64,000 nt of DNA from Ulvibacter antarcticus (lineage in GTDB: Bacteria; Bacteroidota; Bacteroidia; Flavobacteriales; Flavobacteriaceae): positions 1 through 64,000 of the forward strand of contig NZ_REFC01000015.1 in assembly GCF_003688405.1 (NCBI RefSeq), read 5' to 3'. The notes beneath the pieces are model-generated. The model made no database searches. It worked only from the letters and a program-made list of their open reading frames with translations, and was not told where the DNA came from. The position numbers and the translations under genes are program-made. Each line of letters opens with the position of its first letter. The first letter of the stretch is position 1. Shown piece by piece: positions 10,201-19,615 of the stretch.

Positions 10201-10279
10201 CGTACGTAAATGATAACTGGTATAAACTTACCAGTCCAAATAATACTGCAAACACTATTATAAGTCCTTTATTTTGCAT
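7256..10279 (-). CDS. secDF: Protein translocase subunit SecDF (fused)
   Basis: Proton-driven motor that pulls preproteins through SecYEG to the periplasm; here SecD and SecF are one 1007-residue chain, as is usual in Bacteroidota. The N-terminal segment has one membrane helix (about 4-27), then the SecD signature 'NKGLDLKGGINV', a large periplasmic P1 domain containing VLRKRIDKFGV, and six-helix RND-like blocks with IGMSVDANVLIFERIREE. The SecF half begins near residue 690 with 'GVDFVGGRTY' and contains VIGYSLNDTVVVFDRIRE. The insert of about 240-300 is Asp/Glu-rich. Transcribed alone, with its own promoter-like element and terminator. secY lies at 58 kb. Confidence 0.97.
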   Translation of the reverse strand: MQNKGLIIVFAVLFGLVSLYQLSFTYVANHVEDEAKAFADLKFPDNPKESDAEEVRYLDSVSNNSVFLGIDYKTSKEKELNKGLDLKGGINVILQVSVQDILRGLSNNTKDPAFNQAIKDANELQKGSQDTYLESFFKAFEALPGENNLASPDIFFNKSLEDDINASMSNADVKNVISRKIDESITSAFEVLRKRIDKFGVTQPNIQRLGQSARILVELPGAKDVDRVKKLLQSTAQLEFWDVYRGDQMQGFLFQADAKIAELKKASAPETNEEVKDTTDTDTEITDLLGGQDVSDSIADQEKARPIISKMLAAGYQGGPVIGTFALKDTSEINEYLRMPQVRSLLTNEQRYVKFVWEKPKQTELADGEFVETTDLYALRGNRENVPPLSGGVVTDAQQSYDQVGRVAVNMQMNGKGAKIWEEMTNQANINQSQIAIVLDETVYSAPGVSVAGGISGGRSEITGNFDITEGQDLANVLRAGKLPASADIIQAEVVGPTLGQEAIDSGIISFAIALFVVLLWMIGYYGKAGAFADVALAVNILFIFGILAGLGAVLTLPGIAGIILTIGMSVDANVLIFERIREELAKGKSQKDSIKDGFNNALSSILDANITTGLTGLILMVFGTGPIQGFATTLLIGILTSLFTAIFITRLFIDQYTRNGKPLDFSTSATKNLFKNVNIDFLGKRKISYIISGILILISLGSLFTNGLNQGVDFVGGRTYTVRFDHDVNSSKIQEDLNTVFGSAEAKTYGGDNQLKITTKYKVDETGTEVDDEIEKMLFEGIQGELPNGMTLEQFKEDDEAKIAGRMEYYKVSPTIADDIKKDSIWAVLGSLIVVFLYILLRFRRWQFSLGAVVAVFHDVLIVLGVFSLTYSFMPFSMEIDQAFIAAILTVIGYSLNDTVVVFDRIREYFNEHTTWKFDKVINQALNSTLSRTLNTSLTTLVVLLCMFFIGAESIRGLLFAIIVGILVGTYSSLFIATPVMFDTVKKKGIDLTDKKKEEVEAAIEA

Positions 10280-10327
10280 TGTTTACTATTTTTTGGTCAA
10301 ATTATTTATCCCGATTTTTCGGGTGGG

Positions 10328-10355
10328 CAAATATATACTTTACCCTATTATCTGA
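10328..10355 (-). promoter_or_regulatory. Putative secDF promoter and leader hairpin
   Basis: Minus strand TATATTTG at 10335-10328 matches the -7 consensus, with a TTG-containing -33 region about 20 bases upstream. The leader to the ATG at 10279 contains a small hairpin CCCGA-TTTT-TCGGG (10310-10323). Confidence 0.45.
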
Positions 10356-10491
10356 CAATTAATTTATATGATTTAAAATCTTTTCAAATGAATTTTGAAA
10401 ATCACTTTTAAACGTATGAACATCGCAATAAGCATTAAAACTTATCCATCGATTTCTACCTTAAAAGTATTTATTTGGAATCCGGGAAGTA

Positions 10492-11115
10492 TTATGAATT
10501 CCCGTTAGCAACCGGTCCGGCTCTAACTTCTGGAATGATATATGAAGAATTATCTATTGCAATCGCAATATTGCTTTGTATTCTAAAGGAGATTTTCTCT
10601 ATACTGTTCTCTTCGGAAGCATCTATCGTAGCAACAGTAAAATAGAGTAACGGATTATAAGGTCGCTCGATTTTTTGAGTTCGTTCAAGTAGTAATCCAT
10701 TTAAGTCTGAAGCATCATCAAAACTAGATTGTATTTCTGAAACATTAACCTTATAGGTATTCGAATCGTTTTGAGATGGAAACTCTGAATCCTGATCATC
10801 GTGGTCGAAAGTAGTATAACCAAGATCTAAATTTTTCTCTTTGGAGAATATTTTTTCAATGCCGGTGACATCAATTTCACTGTAATAAGTAATTTTTAAT
10901 CGTCCATCTGCCGCTTCCCAAACGTGTATTTTATCAACGCCTATACTTTGCAGTTGCTTTTTTACAATCGCAATCGCATTTTGAGCCTGAGCTATCGTTA
11001 CCTCATCATCAAACTGTACAACAATCTCCTGGTTGGGAACTGTTATCTGCTGCTGACTTAAACCTAATAAGGCAAGAATTAATACTAAAGTACTTAAGTA
11101 CCACTTGGTTTTCAT
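10492..11115 (-). CDS. Exported protein of unknown function, resembling the SecD P1 base
   Basis: 207 residues with an N-terminal signal or anchor (WYLSTLVLILALLGLS). Residues about 25-90 have a beta-alpha-beta layout, IVVQFDDEVTIAQAQ then VKKQLQSIGVDKIHV, then a hydrophobic strand. This resembles, by eye only, the VLRKRIDKFGV...ILVELPG part of SecD encoded next door. The rest is acidic and unrecognised. It lies upstream of secDF on the same strand with a 212-base gap, so they are probably separate transcripts. Function unknown; a role near the Sec machinery is speculative. Confidence 0.6.
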   Translation of the reverse strand: MKTKWYLSTLVLILALLGLSQQQITVPNQEIVVQFDDEVTIAQAQNAIAIVKKQLQSIGVDKIHVWEAADGRLKITYYSEIDVTGIEKIFSKEKNLDLGYTTFDHDDQDSEFPSQNDSNTYKVNVSEIQSSFDDASDLNGLLLERTQKIERPYNPLLYFTVATIDASEENSIEKISFRIQSNIAIAIDNSSYIIPEVRAGPVANGNS

Positions 11116-11129
11116 GCGCCAAATATAAA

Positions 11130-11160
11130 AAACAAAAGCTGTACATGACAGCTTTTGTTT
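11130..11160 (-). terminator. Rho-independent terminator of mdh
   Basis: AAACAAAAGCTGT (11130-11142), loop ACATG, ACAGCTTTTGTTT (11148-11160): 13-bp stem. On the minus strand it is followed by a T-rich run. It sits between mdh and the exported protein at 11115. Confidence 0.8.
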
Positions 11161-11181
11161 ATATAATTATGTAAGATGAGC

Positions 11182-12108
11182 TTATAGCTCCAACAATGCG
11201 TTGGTTTTAGACACACCTTCGGCACTTTTATTCATATGCTCTTTTTCAGCATCATTAAGGTCTAATTCAACGATTTTTTCAATTCCGTTGCGCCCTAATA
11301 TTACAGGAACACCAATGCAAAGGTCATTAAGTCCATACTCTCCTTCAAGTAAAACCGAACAAGGGTAGATCTTTTTCTGGTCACATGCAATCGCCTGAAC
11401 CAATCCTGAAACTGCCGCTCCCGGTGCATACCAGGCTGAAGTTCCTAGTAGTTTAGTAAGAGTTGCACCTCCAACTTTGGTATCTTCCATTACCTGATCA
11501 AGTCTTTCCTGAGAGATAAATTCAGTTACTGGAACACTATTACGTGTCGCCAATCTTGTTAAAGGTACCATTCCGGTGTCACTATGCCCACCAATTACCA
11601 TTCCGTCAACATCACTGATCGGTGCCTCAAGAGCTTCGGCCAAACGATATTTGAAACGCGCACTATCGAGTGCTCCACCCATCCCAATGATTCGGCTTTT
11701 AGGAAGATCTGTAGTTTTATGTACCAAATAAGTCATGGTATCCATAGGATTACTTACCACGATGATGATAGTTTTAGGCGAATGCTTTACTAAGTTTGAA
11801 GAAACAGTTTTTACAATTCCGGCGTTGATACCGATAAGCTCTTCACGAGTCATTCCCGGTTTACGTGGAATACCACTTGTGATCACACAAATATCGCTAC
11901 CGGCAGTTTTCGAATAATCATTAGTGCTACCAACGATACGAGTATCAAATCCGTTTAAAGAAGCAGTTTGCATTAAATCCATAGCTTTCCCTTCGGCATA
12001 GCCTTCTTTAATGTCTAATAATACAACCTCACTTGCGAAATTCTTAATGGCAATGTACTCAGCACAACTTGCACCTACAGCACCTGCTCCAACAACTGTT
12101 ACTTTCAT
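11182..12108 (-). CDS. mdh: Malate dehydrogenase
   Basis: NAD-dependent interconversion of malate and oxaloacetate in the TCA cycle; cytoplasmic. 308 residues of the LDH-like MDH type. The dinucleotide-binding loop is GAGAVG (7-12). Substrate-binding and catalytic positions can be assigned as R82, R88, N120, R151, D148 and H175 (IGGHSDTGMVPL). R82 in place of Gln supports malate over lactate. Monocistronic in appearance, with a strong terminator. gltA at 50.6 kb supplies another TCA step. Confidence 0.96.
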   Translation of the reverse strand: MKVTVVGAGAVGASCAEYIAIKNFASEVVLLDIKEGYAEGKAMDLMQTASLNGFDTRIVGSTNDYSKTAGSDICVITSGIPRKPGMTREELIGINAGIVKTVSSNLVKHSPKTIIIVVSNPMDTMTYLVHKTTDLPKSRIIGMGGALDSARFKYRLAEALEAPISDVDGMVIGGHSDTGMVPLTRLATRNSVPVTEFISQERLDQVMEDTKVGGATLTKLLGTSAWYAPGAAVSGLVQAIACDQKKIYPCSVLLEGEYGLNDLCIGVPVILGRNGIEKIVELDLNDAEKEHMNKSAEGVSKTNALLEL

Positions 12109-12140
12109 CTACTTTATATTTATGATTAATTCTCTGTTTT

Positions 12141-12165
12141 CTTCGGAAAGAATCCTCTTCCGAAG
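12141..12165. repeat. Inverted pair of the TTCCGAAG motif forming a hairpin
   Basis: CTTCGGAA (12141-12148), nine-base spacer, TTCCGAAG (12158-12165): a perfect 8-bp stem between mdh and the TPR lipoprotein gene. No T-run follows on the minus strand, so termination alone does not explain it. The arm is the over-represented 8-mer of this window. Confidence 0.85.
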
Positions 12166-12247
12166 GCGATTGTAAAAATACAATTATCTGATGATTATTA
12201 TGATAAGAATTGGTTAAAAACCAAACGAATGCAACTATACGCTCATA

Positions 12248-13090
12248 TTATTGAAACCATGTCTTTCGCACTTGATACGGATATTCTTCATAGATTACAT
12301 TGTCTTCATTAATAGTATTGTCGTTAAGTATATCATCTTTCGCTTCTTTAAATAAAGCTTGGGACGCTTCATACTTCTTCATTTTAAATAAACAAATCGC
12401 CTTATAATATTTCACATCTCCAAAGGATGGGTATTTAGATAGTGCTTCGTCGTAAGCAACAATAGCATTTTCACAATCTCCAAGTTCGTAATTCGCAATA
12501 CCTAAATACCAGAGGTCCAAAAAATGAACCCATTCTCTGCCATTCTCACCTTCAGTCTGCGCAATACTTTTATCGAGATAAATTTTCGCTTTCTCAAACT
12601 CGTTGAGTTGTAAATAACTAATTCCTATATAAAAATAATAGGTATGATCCATGACATAACCATCACCACTTAATTCTTGCACCTTTTCAAAATCGCTTAT
12701 CGCACCTCTGTAATTTTTTGAAAAGATACATTTCATAAATCCCATATAATCGAGATATTTTTCGGGGTTTAGTGCCGCAGCTTTTTCTAAAAATGGTAAT
12801 CCTAGTTCATCCTTATTTTGCTTATATAAGGGCATAGCGCGTTGCTGATAAAAATTAGCGATATCGGGAAACTTCGCAATTGCTACATCAAGGGCATCTC
12901 TTCTTTCCTGTGAATTAAGTCTTAATTTATGAATTCCGACCATTACTGAGTCTATTATTTTTTCTTCTACTTCGGAAGGGTAAGCAACTTCAATCTTAGA
13001 CTTTTTGTCTTTTGCTTCGGAAGCACACGAATTAACGAGAATAGATGAGAAGACAAGGAGAACCACATTGAAAAACAATCTTAATTTCAT
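12248..13090 (-). CDS. TPR-repeat lipoprotein
   Basis: 280 residues. The signal peptide ends in the lipobox-like LVNSC (C22), so a membrane-anchored lipoprotein is likely. From about residue 60 the sequence is helical tetratricopeptide repeats, for example 'YYFYIGISYLQLNEFEKAKIYL' shortened here to its W/L/G/Y/A/P-type pattern, and NYELGDCENAIVAYDEALSKYP. TPRs mediate protein-protein contacts; the partner is unknown. It stands alone between mdh and the DUF6588 pair. Three TTCCGAAG motifs lie in or next to it. Confidence 0.85.
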   Translation of the reverse strand: MKLRLFFNVVLLVFSSILVNSCASEAKDKKSKIEVAYPSEVEEKIIDSVMVGIHKLRLNSQERRDALDVAIAKFPDIANFYQQRAMPLYKQNKDELGLPFLEKAAALNPEKYLDYMGFMKCIFSKNYRGAISDFEKVQELSGDGYVMDHTYYFYIGISYLQLNEFEKAKIYLDKSIAQTEGENGREWVHFLDLWYLGIANYELGDCENAIVAYDEALSKYPSFGDVKYYKAICLFKMKKYEASQALFKEAKDDILNDNTINEDNVIYEEYPYQVRKTWFQ

Positions 13091-13136
13091 AGCTTAGTGT
13101 TTTTCCGAAGAATGTATTTTCAGAAAATAACATATT

Positions 13137-13144
13137 CAAAGATA
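13137..13144 (-). promoter_or_regulatory. Putative -7 element of TPR lipoprotein gene
   Basis: Minus strand TATCTTTG at 13144-13137, 46 bases before the ATG. No TTTG is found 19 bases upstream, so only the -7 element is supported. Confidence 0.35.
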
Positions 13145-13185
13145 TGATTCCTTTGTTTAATGTGCTGATTATCTAGAAGTTAATC

Positions 13186-14208
13186 TCAAGTTCCGAAGTG
13201 AAACCCAACCGATACTGTATTGTACTTAGCAATATTATAATCGGCATGCATTCCGAAGAAACCTAATTTTAGTTTTGCACCTACATTGGCTCGTACTCCC
13301 GAAACCTTCGTTTCTATAGAGAAGGGATCATTAAATTCACTTGTTGTTTCAAACAATGGAATACCGCCTCTCACTCGATAATCACCCAAGACATCGAAGG
13401 TGGAAGTTCCTGTTAAATAACCTATTCCTCCATAAAAATTGATTACGGGAAGTTTGGTTGAAACCGCTAATTGTGCAAGAAAACTATTTTGTTTAATATC
13501 AAATTGCTGATTTTCCCCTTCAATAATATCATCGTCGGTAAAATCGTAATTCGCATTCAAACTATTGTAAGCAATGAATCCTGATATCGCAACAGGAAAC
13601 AACTTTTCTGCAGGCAACCATTCAGTAAATTCGTGCTGCAAGCCAACTCCGATTAATCCAACTTTTACATCCTGCTGATTTATCTTCGGAAAATAACGCA
13701 CTTTCAACTCTGTTGCCTTAAACAAGCCTAGTCGCGCTTGTAAGAATGCAGTAGGAAGAATATTCACATTTACAGAAGCTAAACCTTGGGGAAGCTCGAA
13801 TTCTACTTCATCCCTAAAAACTCCTGTTTCGTCTGTAACTTCTGCAAATACTATAATTTCCGGATTGTTTTCACCAAAGGCCGTAGCAACTTGTTTAGAG
13901 GTACTTCCGTCCCGAAAATATAAGTTTTCGTAATCATCTGTATTTAAGACAAAACTCCGTTGCTCTTCCTTTATAAATGCAACATTCGCGACAAGTGAGA
14001 TATCAAATTTCAAAGGTTTTTTCACCTCCGCTGTTTGGATCCATCCGTTAGAGGTATTGTACATCATTCCTTCGAATGCAGGCGTCATATAGCCCGTTGC
14101 AAAACGCTTTGCGTCACCGATCCCAGCAGCGAGTAAATCTTCAAGGTTTTCTTGTGCGATTGAAGGAACAGAAAGCAACAAGAGTAGGGATAAAGTTGTG
14201 TATTTCAT
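13186..14208 (-). CDS. DUF6588-like outer-membrane barrel protein (paralogue B)
   Basis: 340 residues with a signal peptide (LLLLLSVPSIAQ). It is rich in alternating aromatic/hydrophobic strands and ends in an aromatic (SVGFHFGT), as outer-membrane barrels do. It aligns by eye with the next gene along its length: 'GYMTPAFEGMMYNTSNGW' against 'QYVSPAADASVYQSSASW', both followed by 'KFD(I/V)S(L/V)' and a 'DGS' block. I recognise the pair as DUF6588 family, of unknown function. A terminator separates it from paralogue A, so expression may differ. Confidence 0.75.
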   Translation of the reverse strand: MKYTTLSLLLLLSVPSIAQENLEDLLAAGIGDAKRFATGYMTPAFEGMMYNTSNGWIQTAEVKKPLKFDISLVANVAFIKEEQRSFVLNTDDYENLYFRDGSTSKQVATAFGENNPEIIVFAEVTDETGVFRDEVEFELPQGLASVNVNILPTAFLQARLGLFKATELKVRYFPKINQQDVKVGLIGVGLQHEFTEWLPAEKLFPVAISGFIAYNSLNANYDFTDDDIIEGENQQFDIKQNSFLAQLAVSTKLPVINFYGGIGYLTGTSTFDVLGDYRVRGGIPLFETTSEFNDPFSIETKVSGVRANVGAKLKLGFFGMHADYNIAKYNTVSVGFHFGT

Positions 14209-14229
14209 AGGTTAAATTTTAGGGAAATT

Positions 14230-14256
14230 AAAAAACCCACTTTAAAAAAGCGAGTC
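14230..14256 (-). terminator. Terminator between the DUF6588 paralogues
   Basis: On the minus strand ACTCGCTTT, loop, AAAGTGGGT (nine pairs including G-U) followed by six Ts. It ends the gyrB-paralogue A transcript. Confidence 0.65.
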
Positions 14257-14286
14257 TTTATTATTTAATTAACGATTCGGTTTGGA

Positions 14287-15294
14287 TTATATTCTATAGT
14301 GTACCGCAAAATTCACGTCGGTAAATTTTCCGAGGGAAACCAAAGAAGTTAAATTGAAATCACCAAAATAATAGTTGATTCCAACATTTCCCTTTACGAG
14401 TTCATTGGAATCTTCCAAGGCCTTAAAAGCTTCATTTAGCAGATTGAGAACAATGCCATCATCTCCGCCCATGGTATAATCAAATTTATTGGTTGCAACA
14501 GCCATAGAACCCACAAATTCAAGATTTTTAAATCGTTTGGAACCAATTACTTGAAACAACCAGCTATTAGAATCTACATTCAATGAACGTAAAACAGCGA
14601 GTGGTGGAACTCCAGGAGAAGTAGATTCGATTACAAACTCATCGAAAAATATTTCAGATTTAAATTTTGAATATCCTATCTGACCAGCAAGTTCAAATCC
14701 ATCGGTTGTATTTTCATTTCTGAAATACTGACTTATGTTATGTTTAATTGCGCCTCCAAAAGTTTGGTAACCGGATTTATCAATCTTGATTTCCGGAATG
14801 AACTGCACAGTAACTTCAGTTTCCTTCCATAATCCCATCGAAACCTGTAAATACGGATAATAAAGCACGCTTTCTTTTACACCTTCAAAGGCTTGAAACT
14901 CATAGTTTTCATCGTCGATCACAAAATCGAAAAAAGTATTTGTTTCACCTCCTAAAGCTGAAGGGATGTTAGCCGAATTGGAACCATCCTGAAGGGTAAG
15001 ACGTATAAAGTCTGAATTCGACACCTTAAAACTTTGCTGCTTTTTGGGAATTGGAAGCACATTTAAGTGAACCGATACATCAAACTCAAATTTATCTAAA
15101 CTTCGTGCCGTATGATGCCAGGAAGCAGACGATTGGTATACCGAAGCATCTGCAGCAGGTGACACATACTGATTAGAAATAAGCACCATATCGGTGAGGA
15201 AATCTTCCACATCTTCTACAAATGTCTGTGAAAACATCGTAACCGAACAAAAGAGTAATAGTATTACTACAGAAATACGCTTTTCAATCCTCAT
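14287..15294 (-). CDS. DUF6588-like outer-membrane barrel protein (paralogue A)
   Basis: 335 residues. It has a signal peptide (VVILLLFCSVTMFSQ) and beta-strand-rich body ending in NFAVHYRI, consistent with an outer-membrane barrel. It is a diverged copy of the gene at 13186-14208. Its ATG is only three bases beyond the gyrB stop, so it is almost certainly co-transcribed and perhaps translationally coupled with gyrB. Function unknown. Confidence 0.75.
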   Translation of the reverse strand: MRIEKRISVVILLLFCSVTMFSQTFVEDVEDFLTDMVLISNQYVSPAADASVYQSSASWHHTARSLDKFEFDVSVHLNVLPIPKKQQSFKVSNSDFIRLTLQDGSNSANIPSALGGETNTFFDFVIDDENYEFQAFEGVKESVLYYPYLQVSMGLWKETEVTVQFIPEIKIDKSGYQTFGGAIKHNISQYFRNENTTDGFELAGQIGYSKFKSEIFFDEFVIESTSPGVPPLAVLRSLNVDSNSWLFQVIGSKRFKNLEFVGSMAVATNKFDYTMGGDDGIVLNLLNEAFKALEDSNELVKGNVGINYYFGDFNLTSLVSLGKFTDVNFAVHYRI

Positions 15295-15297
15295 GCC

Positions 15298-17244
<1,947 letters not shown>

Positions 17245-17277
17245 TTAGCTTGTAATTGTCTTTTTTTTGAACCGAAA

Positions 17278-17285
17278 CAAATATA
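17278..17285 (-). promoter_or_regulatory. Putative -7 element of gyrB
   Basis: Minus strand TATATTTG at 17285-17278, 40 bases upstream of the ATG. T-rich sequence lies further upstream, without a well-spaced TTTG. Confidence 0.4.
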
Positions 17286-17492
17286 ACAAAACCCCTAATA
17301 AAACATAGGGTTTCGGGCATTTATGAGGCTTAAGTTATTAACAATTTGTTGTGAAAATATTCTGTTTTTGTCGCTCTTTATAATTATTCACCAAAAGAAG
17401 TAAGTGTATGGCACTATTTACGACCTATAGCACGTTAAAGAATTGATCAAAAATTAGATTTTTGCTAACTTAGCACTATAAAAAAACATTCT

Positions 17493-18038
17493 ATGAAAAC
17501 ATACTTTGCAAGCATCTTAGTTGTATTAACCCTATTCACGGCCTTAGAAACTCTAAACGCACAGGAATTCCCTCAAATGGATTCCAGTCCAATGGATTTG
17601 GCAATTGCCCGTGCAGATAGAAATGCACCACCACAAGCTCGGGTAATCTACAGCCGACCATCAAAAAAAGATCGAACCATTTTTGGGGAACTAGTACCTT
17701 TCGATAAAGTATGGCGTACCGGAGCTAATGAAGCGACCGAATTAACCCTCTACAACCCAATGTTGTTAGATAACAAAAAAATATTAGCCGGCACATACAC
17801 TCTCTATACCATTCCGGGAGAGGACAATTGGACGGTTATAATTAATAGTGACATTAACACCTGGGGTGCTTATAGCTATAAAAAAGACAAAGATGTGGCC
17901 AGAATAACTGTTCCCAGAAGAAATACCGTTGCTCCAACCGAAACTTTATCCATGGTGTTTAGACCGGATGCAGATGGAATATCATTAATGATTGGATGGG
18001 ATGACACCTATATCGAAGTGCCATTTAAACACCTTTAA
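17493..18038 (+). CDS. DUF2911 exported protein (copy 1)
   Basis: 181 residues with a cleavable signal peptide (ending ETLNAQ). The DUF2911 domain fills the rest, with the family blocks VIYSRPSKKDRTIFG, VWRTGANEATELT, AGTYTLYTIPGEDNWTVIIN and NTWGAYSYK. The family is common in Bacteroidota and has no established function. A paralogue follows 36 bases downstream. It is divergent from gyrB across a 254-base gap. Confidence 0.88.
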   Translation: MKTYFASILVVLTLFTALETLNAQEFPQMDSSPMDLAIARADRNAPPQARVIYSRPSKKDRTIFGELVPFDKVWRTGANEATELTLYNPMLLDNKKILAGTYTLYTIPGEDNWTVIINSDINTWGAYSYKKDKDVARITVPRRNTVAPTETLSMVFRPDADGISLMIGWDDTYIEVPFKHL

Positions 18039-18074
18039 AAAGACAATAATAATCACGATTTAAAAACAACTATT

Positions 18075-18620
18075 ATGAAAAACAAAACCATTTTTACCCT
18101 TTTTGCCTTTATATGTATCGCACTCGCTAGTTTCGATGCCCAAGCACAGAAATTTAGTGACTTAGATAAAAGTCCGATGGATGCCGCTGCGTTTCCAACA
18201 GATTATAAAGACGCCAATAAGCTTATTAAAGTTATCTATAGTAGACCTCAATTAAAAGGGAGAACGCTAGCTAAATTAGCCCCTAACGGCGAGGTGTGGA
18301 GAACTGGAGCTAACGAAGCTGCTGCGATTACATTATACAAAGACATGAACTTGGGAGACAGTACTATTAAAGCTGGAACTTATTCTTTGGCAACAATACC
18401 GGGAGATAACGAATGGACGATTATCGTAAATTCTGCACTTAACACCTGGGGTTCTTATTTTTACAAAGAAGCTAATGATGTTGCGAGAATTACAGTTCCT
18501 ATAACCAAGGATTCTAAATCTTTGGAAGCCTTTTCTATTGCTTTCGATGAAGGATCGAATGGTGTGGACATGTATCTTGGATGGGATACTGTTCGGGTAA
18601 AAGTACCTTTTACGAACTAA
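18075..18620 (+). CDS. DUF2911 exported protein (copy 2)
   Basis: 181 residues, identical in length to copy 1. It has a signal peptide (ending FDAQAQ) and the same block order: VIYSRPQLKGRTLAK, VWRTGANEAA, AGTYSLATIPGDNEWTIIVN, NTWGSYFYK. A tandem duplication that has diverged substantially. The two genes form a bicistron closed by a strong terminator. Function unknown, probably periplasmic. Confidence 0.88.
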   Translation: MKNKTIFTLFAFICIALASFDAQAQKFSDLDKSPMDAAAFPTDYKDANKLIKVIYSRPQLKGRTLAKLAPNGEVWRTGANEAAAITLYKDMNLGDSTIKAGTYSLATIPGDNEWTIIVNSALNTWGSYFYKEANDVARITVPITKDSKSLEAFSIAFDEGSNGVDMYLGWDTVRVKVPFTN

Positions 18621-18641
18621 GAACAACTTAATTAAAATATC

Positions 18642-18681
18642 AAACTGCGGGATTCTATATGGAGTTCCGCAGTTTTTTTTT
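18642..18681 (+). terminator. Terminator of the DUF2911 pair
   Basis: AAACTGCGG (18642-18650), loop with inner pairing, CCGCAGTTT plus T-run to 18681. It lies between convergent DUF2911 and queE genes and may serve both. Confidence 0.85.
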
Positions 18682-18690
18682 CTGAAAGGC

Positions 18691-19320
18691 TTATGGGATA
18701 TTTAAGTACTTATGCGTTTGCAATGAAACTTTCCATTTCGGATTTTCCATAACATAATCCACCAACAACGGAATCATCTTTTCCCGCTTACTCCATTCCG
18801 GTTGAAGATATAAAATGCAATCCTTATTTACCTTGGCAGCCTGTTCTTCTGCAAATTTGAAATCATCCTTGTTAAAAATGATCACTTTAAGCTCATGTGC
18901 AAATTCGTACACTTCCTCAGTTGGGAGTTTTATTTTTTTAGGAGATAAGCAAATCCAATCCCAAGTACCTGAAAGCTTATATGCCCCGGAAGTTTCAATA
19001 TGAAGTTGCATGCCTTTAGATTTTAATGCATTTGTTAATGGATCCATATTCCAGGTCAAGGGCTCACCACCTGTCACAACAATCGTTTTAGAATATTTAG
19101 CAGCATTATTTACAATCGTATCAATGTCGGTTGGAGGGTGTAATTCAGCATTCCAACTTTCTTTTACATCGCACCAATGACATCCTACATCACATCCTCC
19201 CACTCGTATAAAATACGCGGCGGTTCCTTTGTGAAATCCTTCCCCTTGTATGGTATAGAACTCCTCCATTAAAGGAAGCATTTCCCCTTTATCAACCAGC
19301 GCTTTAATATCCTTTTTCAT
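18691..19320 (-). CDS. queE: 7-carboxy-7-deazaguanine synthase
   Basis: Radical SAM enzyme that contracts 6-carboxytetrahydropterin to CDG, the base precursor of queuosine. 209 residues from the ATG at 19320; a TTG nine bases upstream lies inside the -7 promoter element and is rejected. The SAM cluster motif is C43-x3-C47-x2-C50 (CDVGCHWC), preceded by 'FYTIQGEG' and followed by TGGEPL. It is a single gene facing the DUF2911 pair. folE at 2.7 kb makes the pathway's first intermediate. Confidence 0.93.
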   Translation of the reverse strand: MKKDIKALVDKGEMLPLMEEFYTIQGEGFHKGTAAYFIRVGGCDVGCHWCDVKESWNAELHPPTDIDTIVNNAAKYSKTIVVTGGEPLTWNMDPLTNALKSKGMQLHIETSGAYKLSGTWDWICLSPKKIKLPTEEVYEFAHELKVIIFNKDDFKFAEEQAAKVNKDCILYLQPEWSKREKMIPLLVDYVMENPKWKVSLQTHKYLNIP

Positions 19321-19326
19321 AGTTCG

Positions 19327-19334
19327 CAAAGATA
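19327..19334 (-). promoter_or_regulatory. Putative queE -7 element next to the start codon
   Basis: Minus strand TATCTTTG at 19334-19327, only six bases before the ATG. If used, the mRNA would be leaderless or nearly so. Confidence 0.4.
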
Positions 19335-19615
19335 CTACGGTTATTTAAAAGTGAAAGACTTATTCCATTTAAATAGCCTATTCTTTTATTAGCTTCGGAA
19401 AGAGATACGATTCTGTAAATACTTAATAAGCTGCTTCAAATTGATCTTTCATTTAGCTACAAAATTCGATAAAGCTTAGCCCTACTTCCGAAGTACCCAT
19501 AAACCAAATGATACTTGAAGCACAAAAGATTCATTTCTTCGAAAATTAGCATATTAAATTCCCTAATATTTCAGAAGCTAGCTTACAATTGCTATTTTTA
19601 TCCAAAATTTCAATA

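Noticed and set aside
19589-19615. Longer start for the HerA-like ATPase
   Set aside because: The extra nine residues are not family-like; MANKEEFF at 19616 is the better start.
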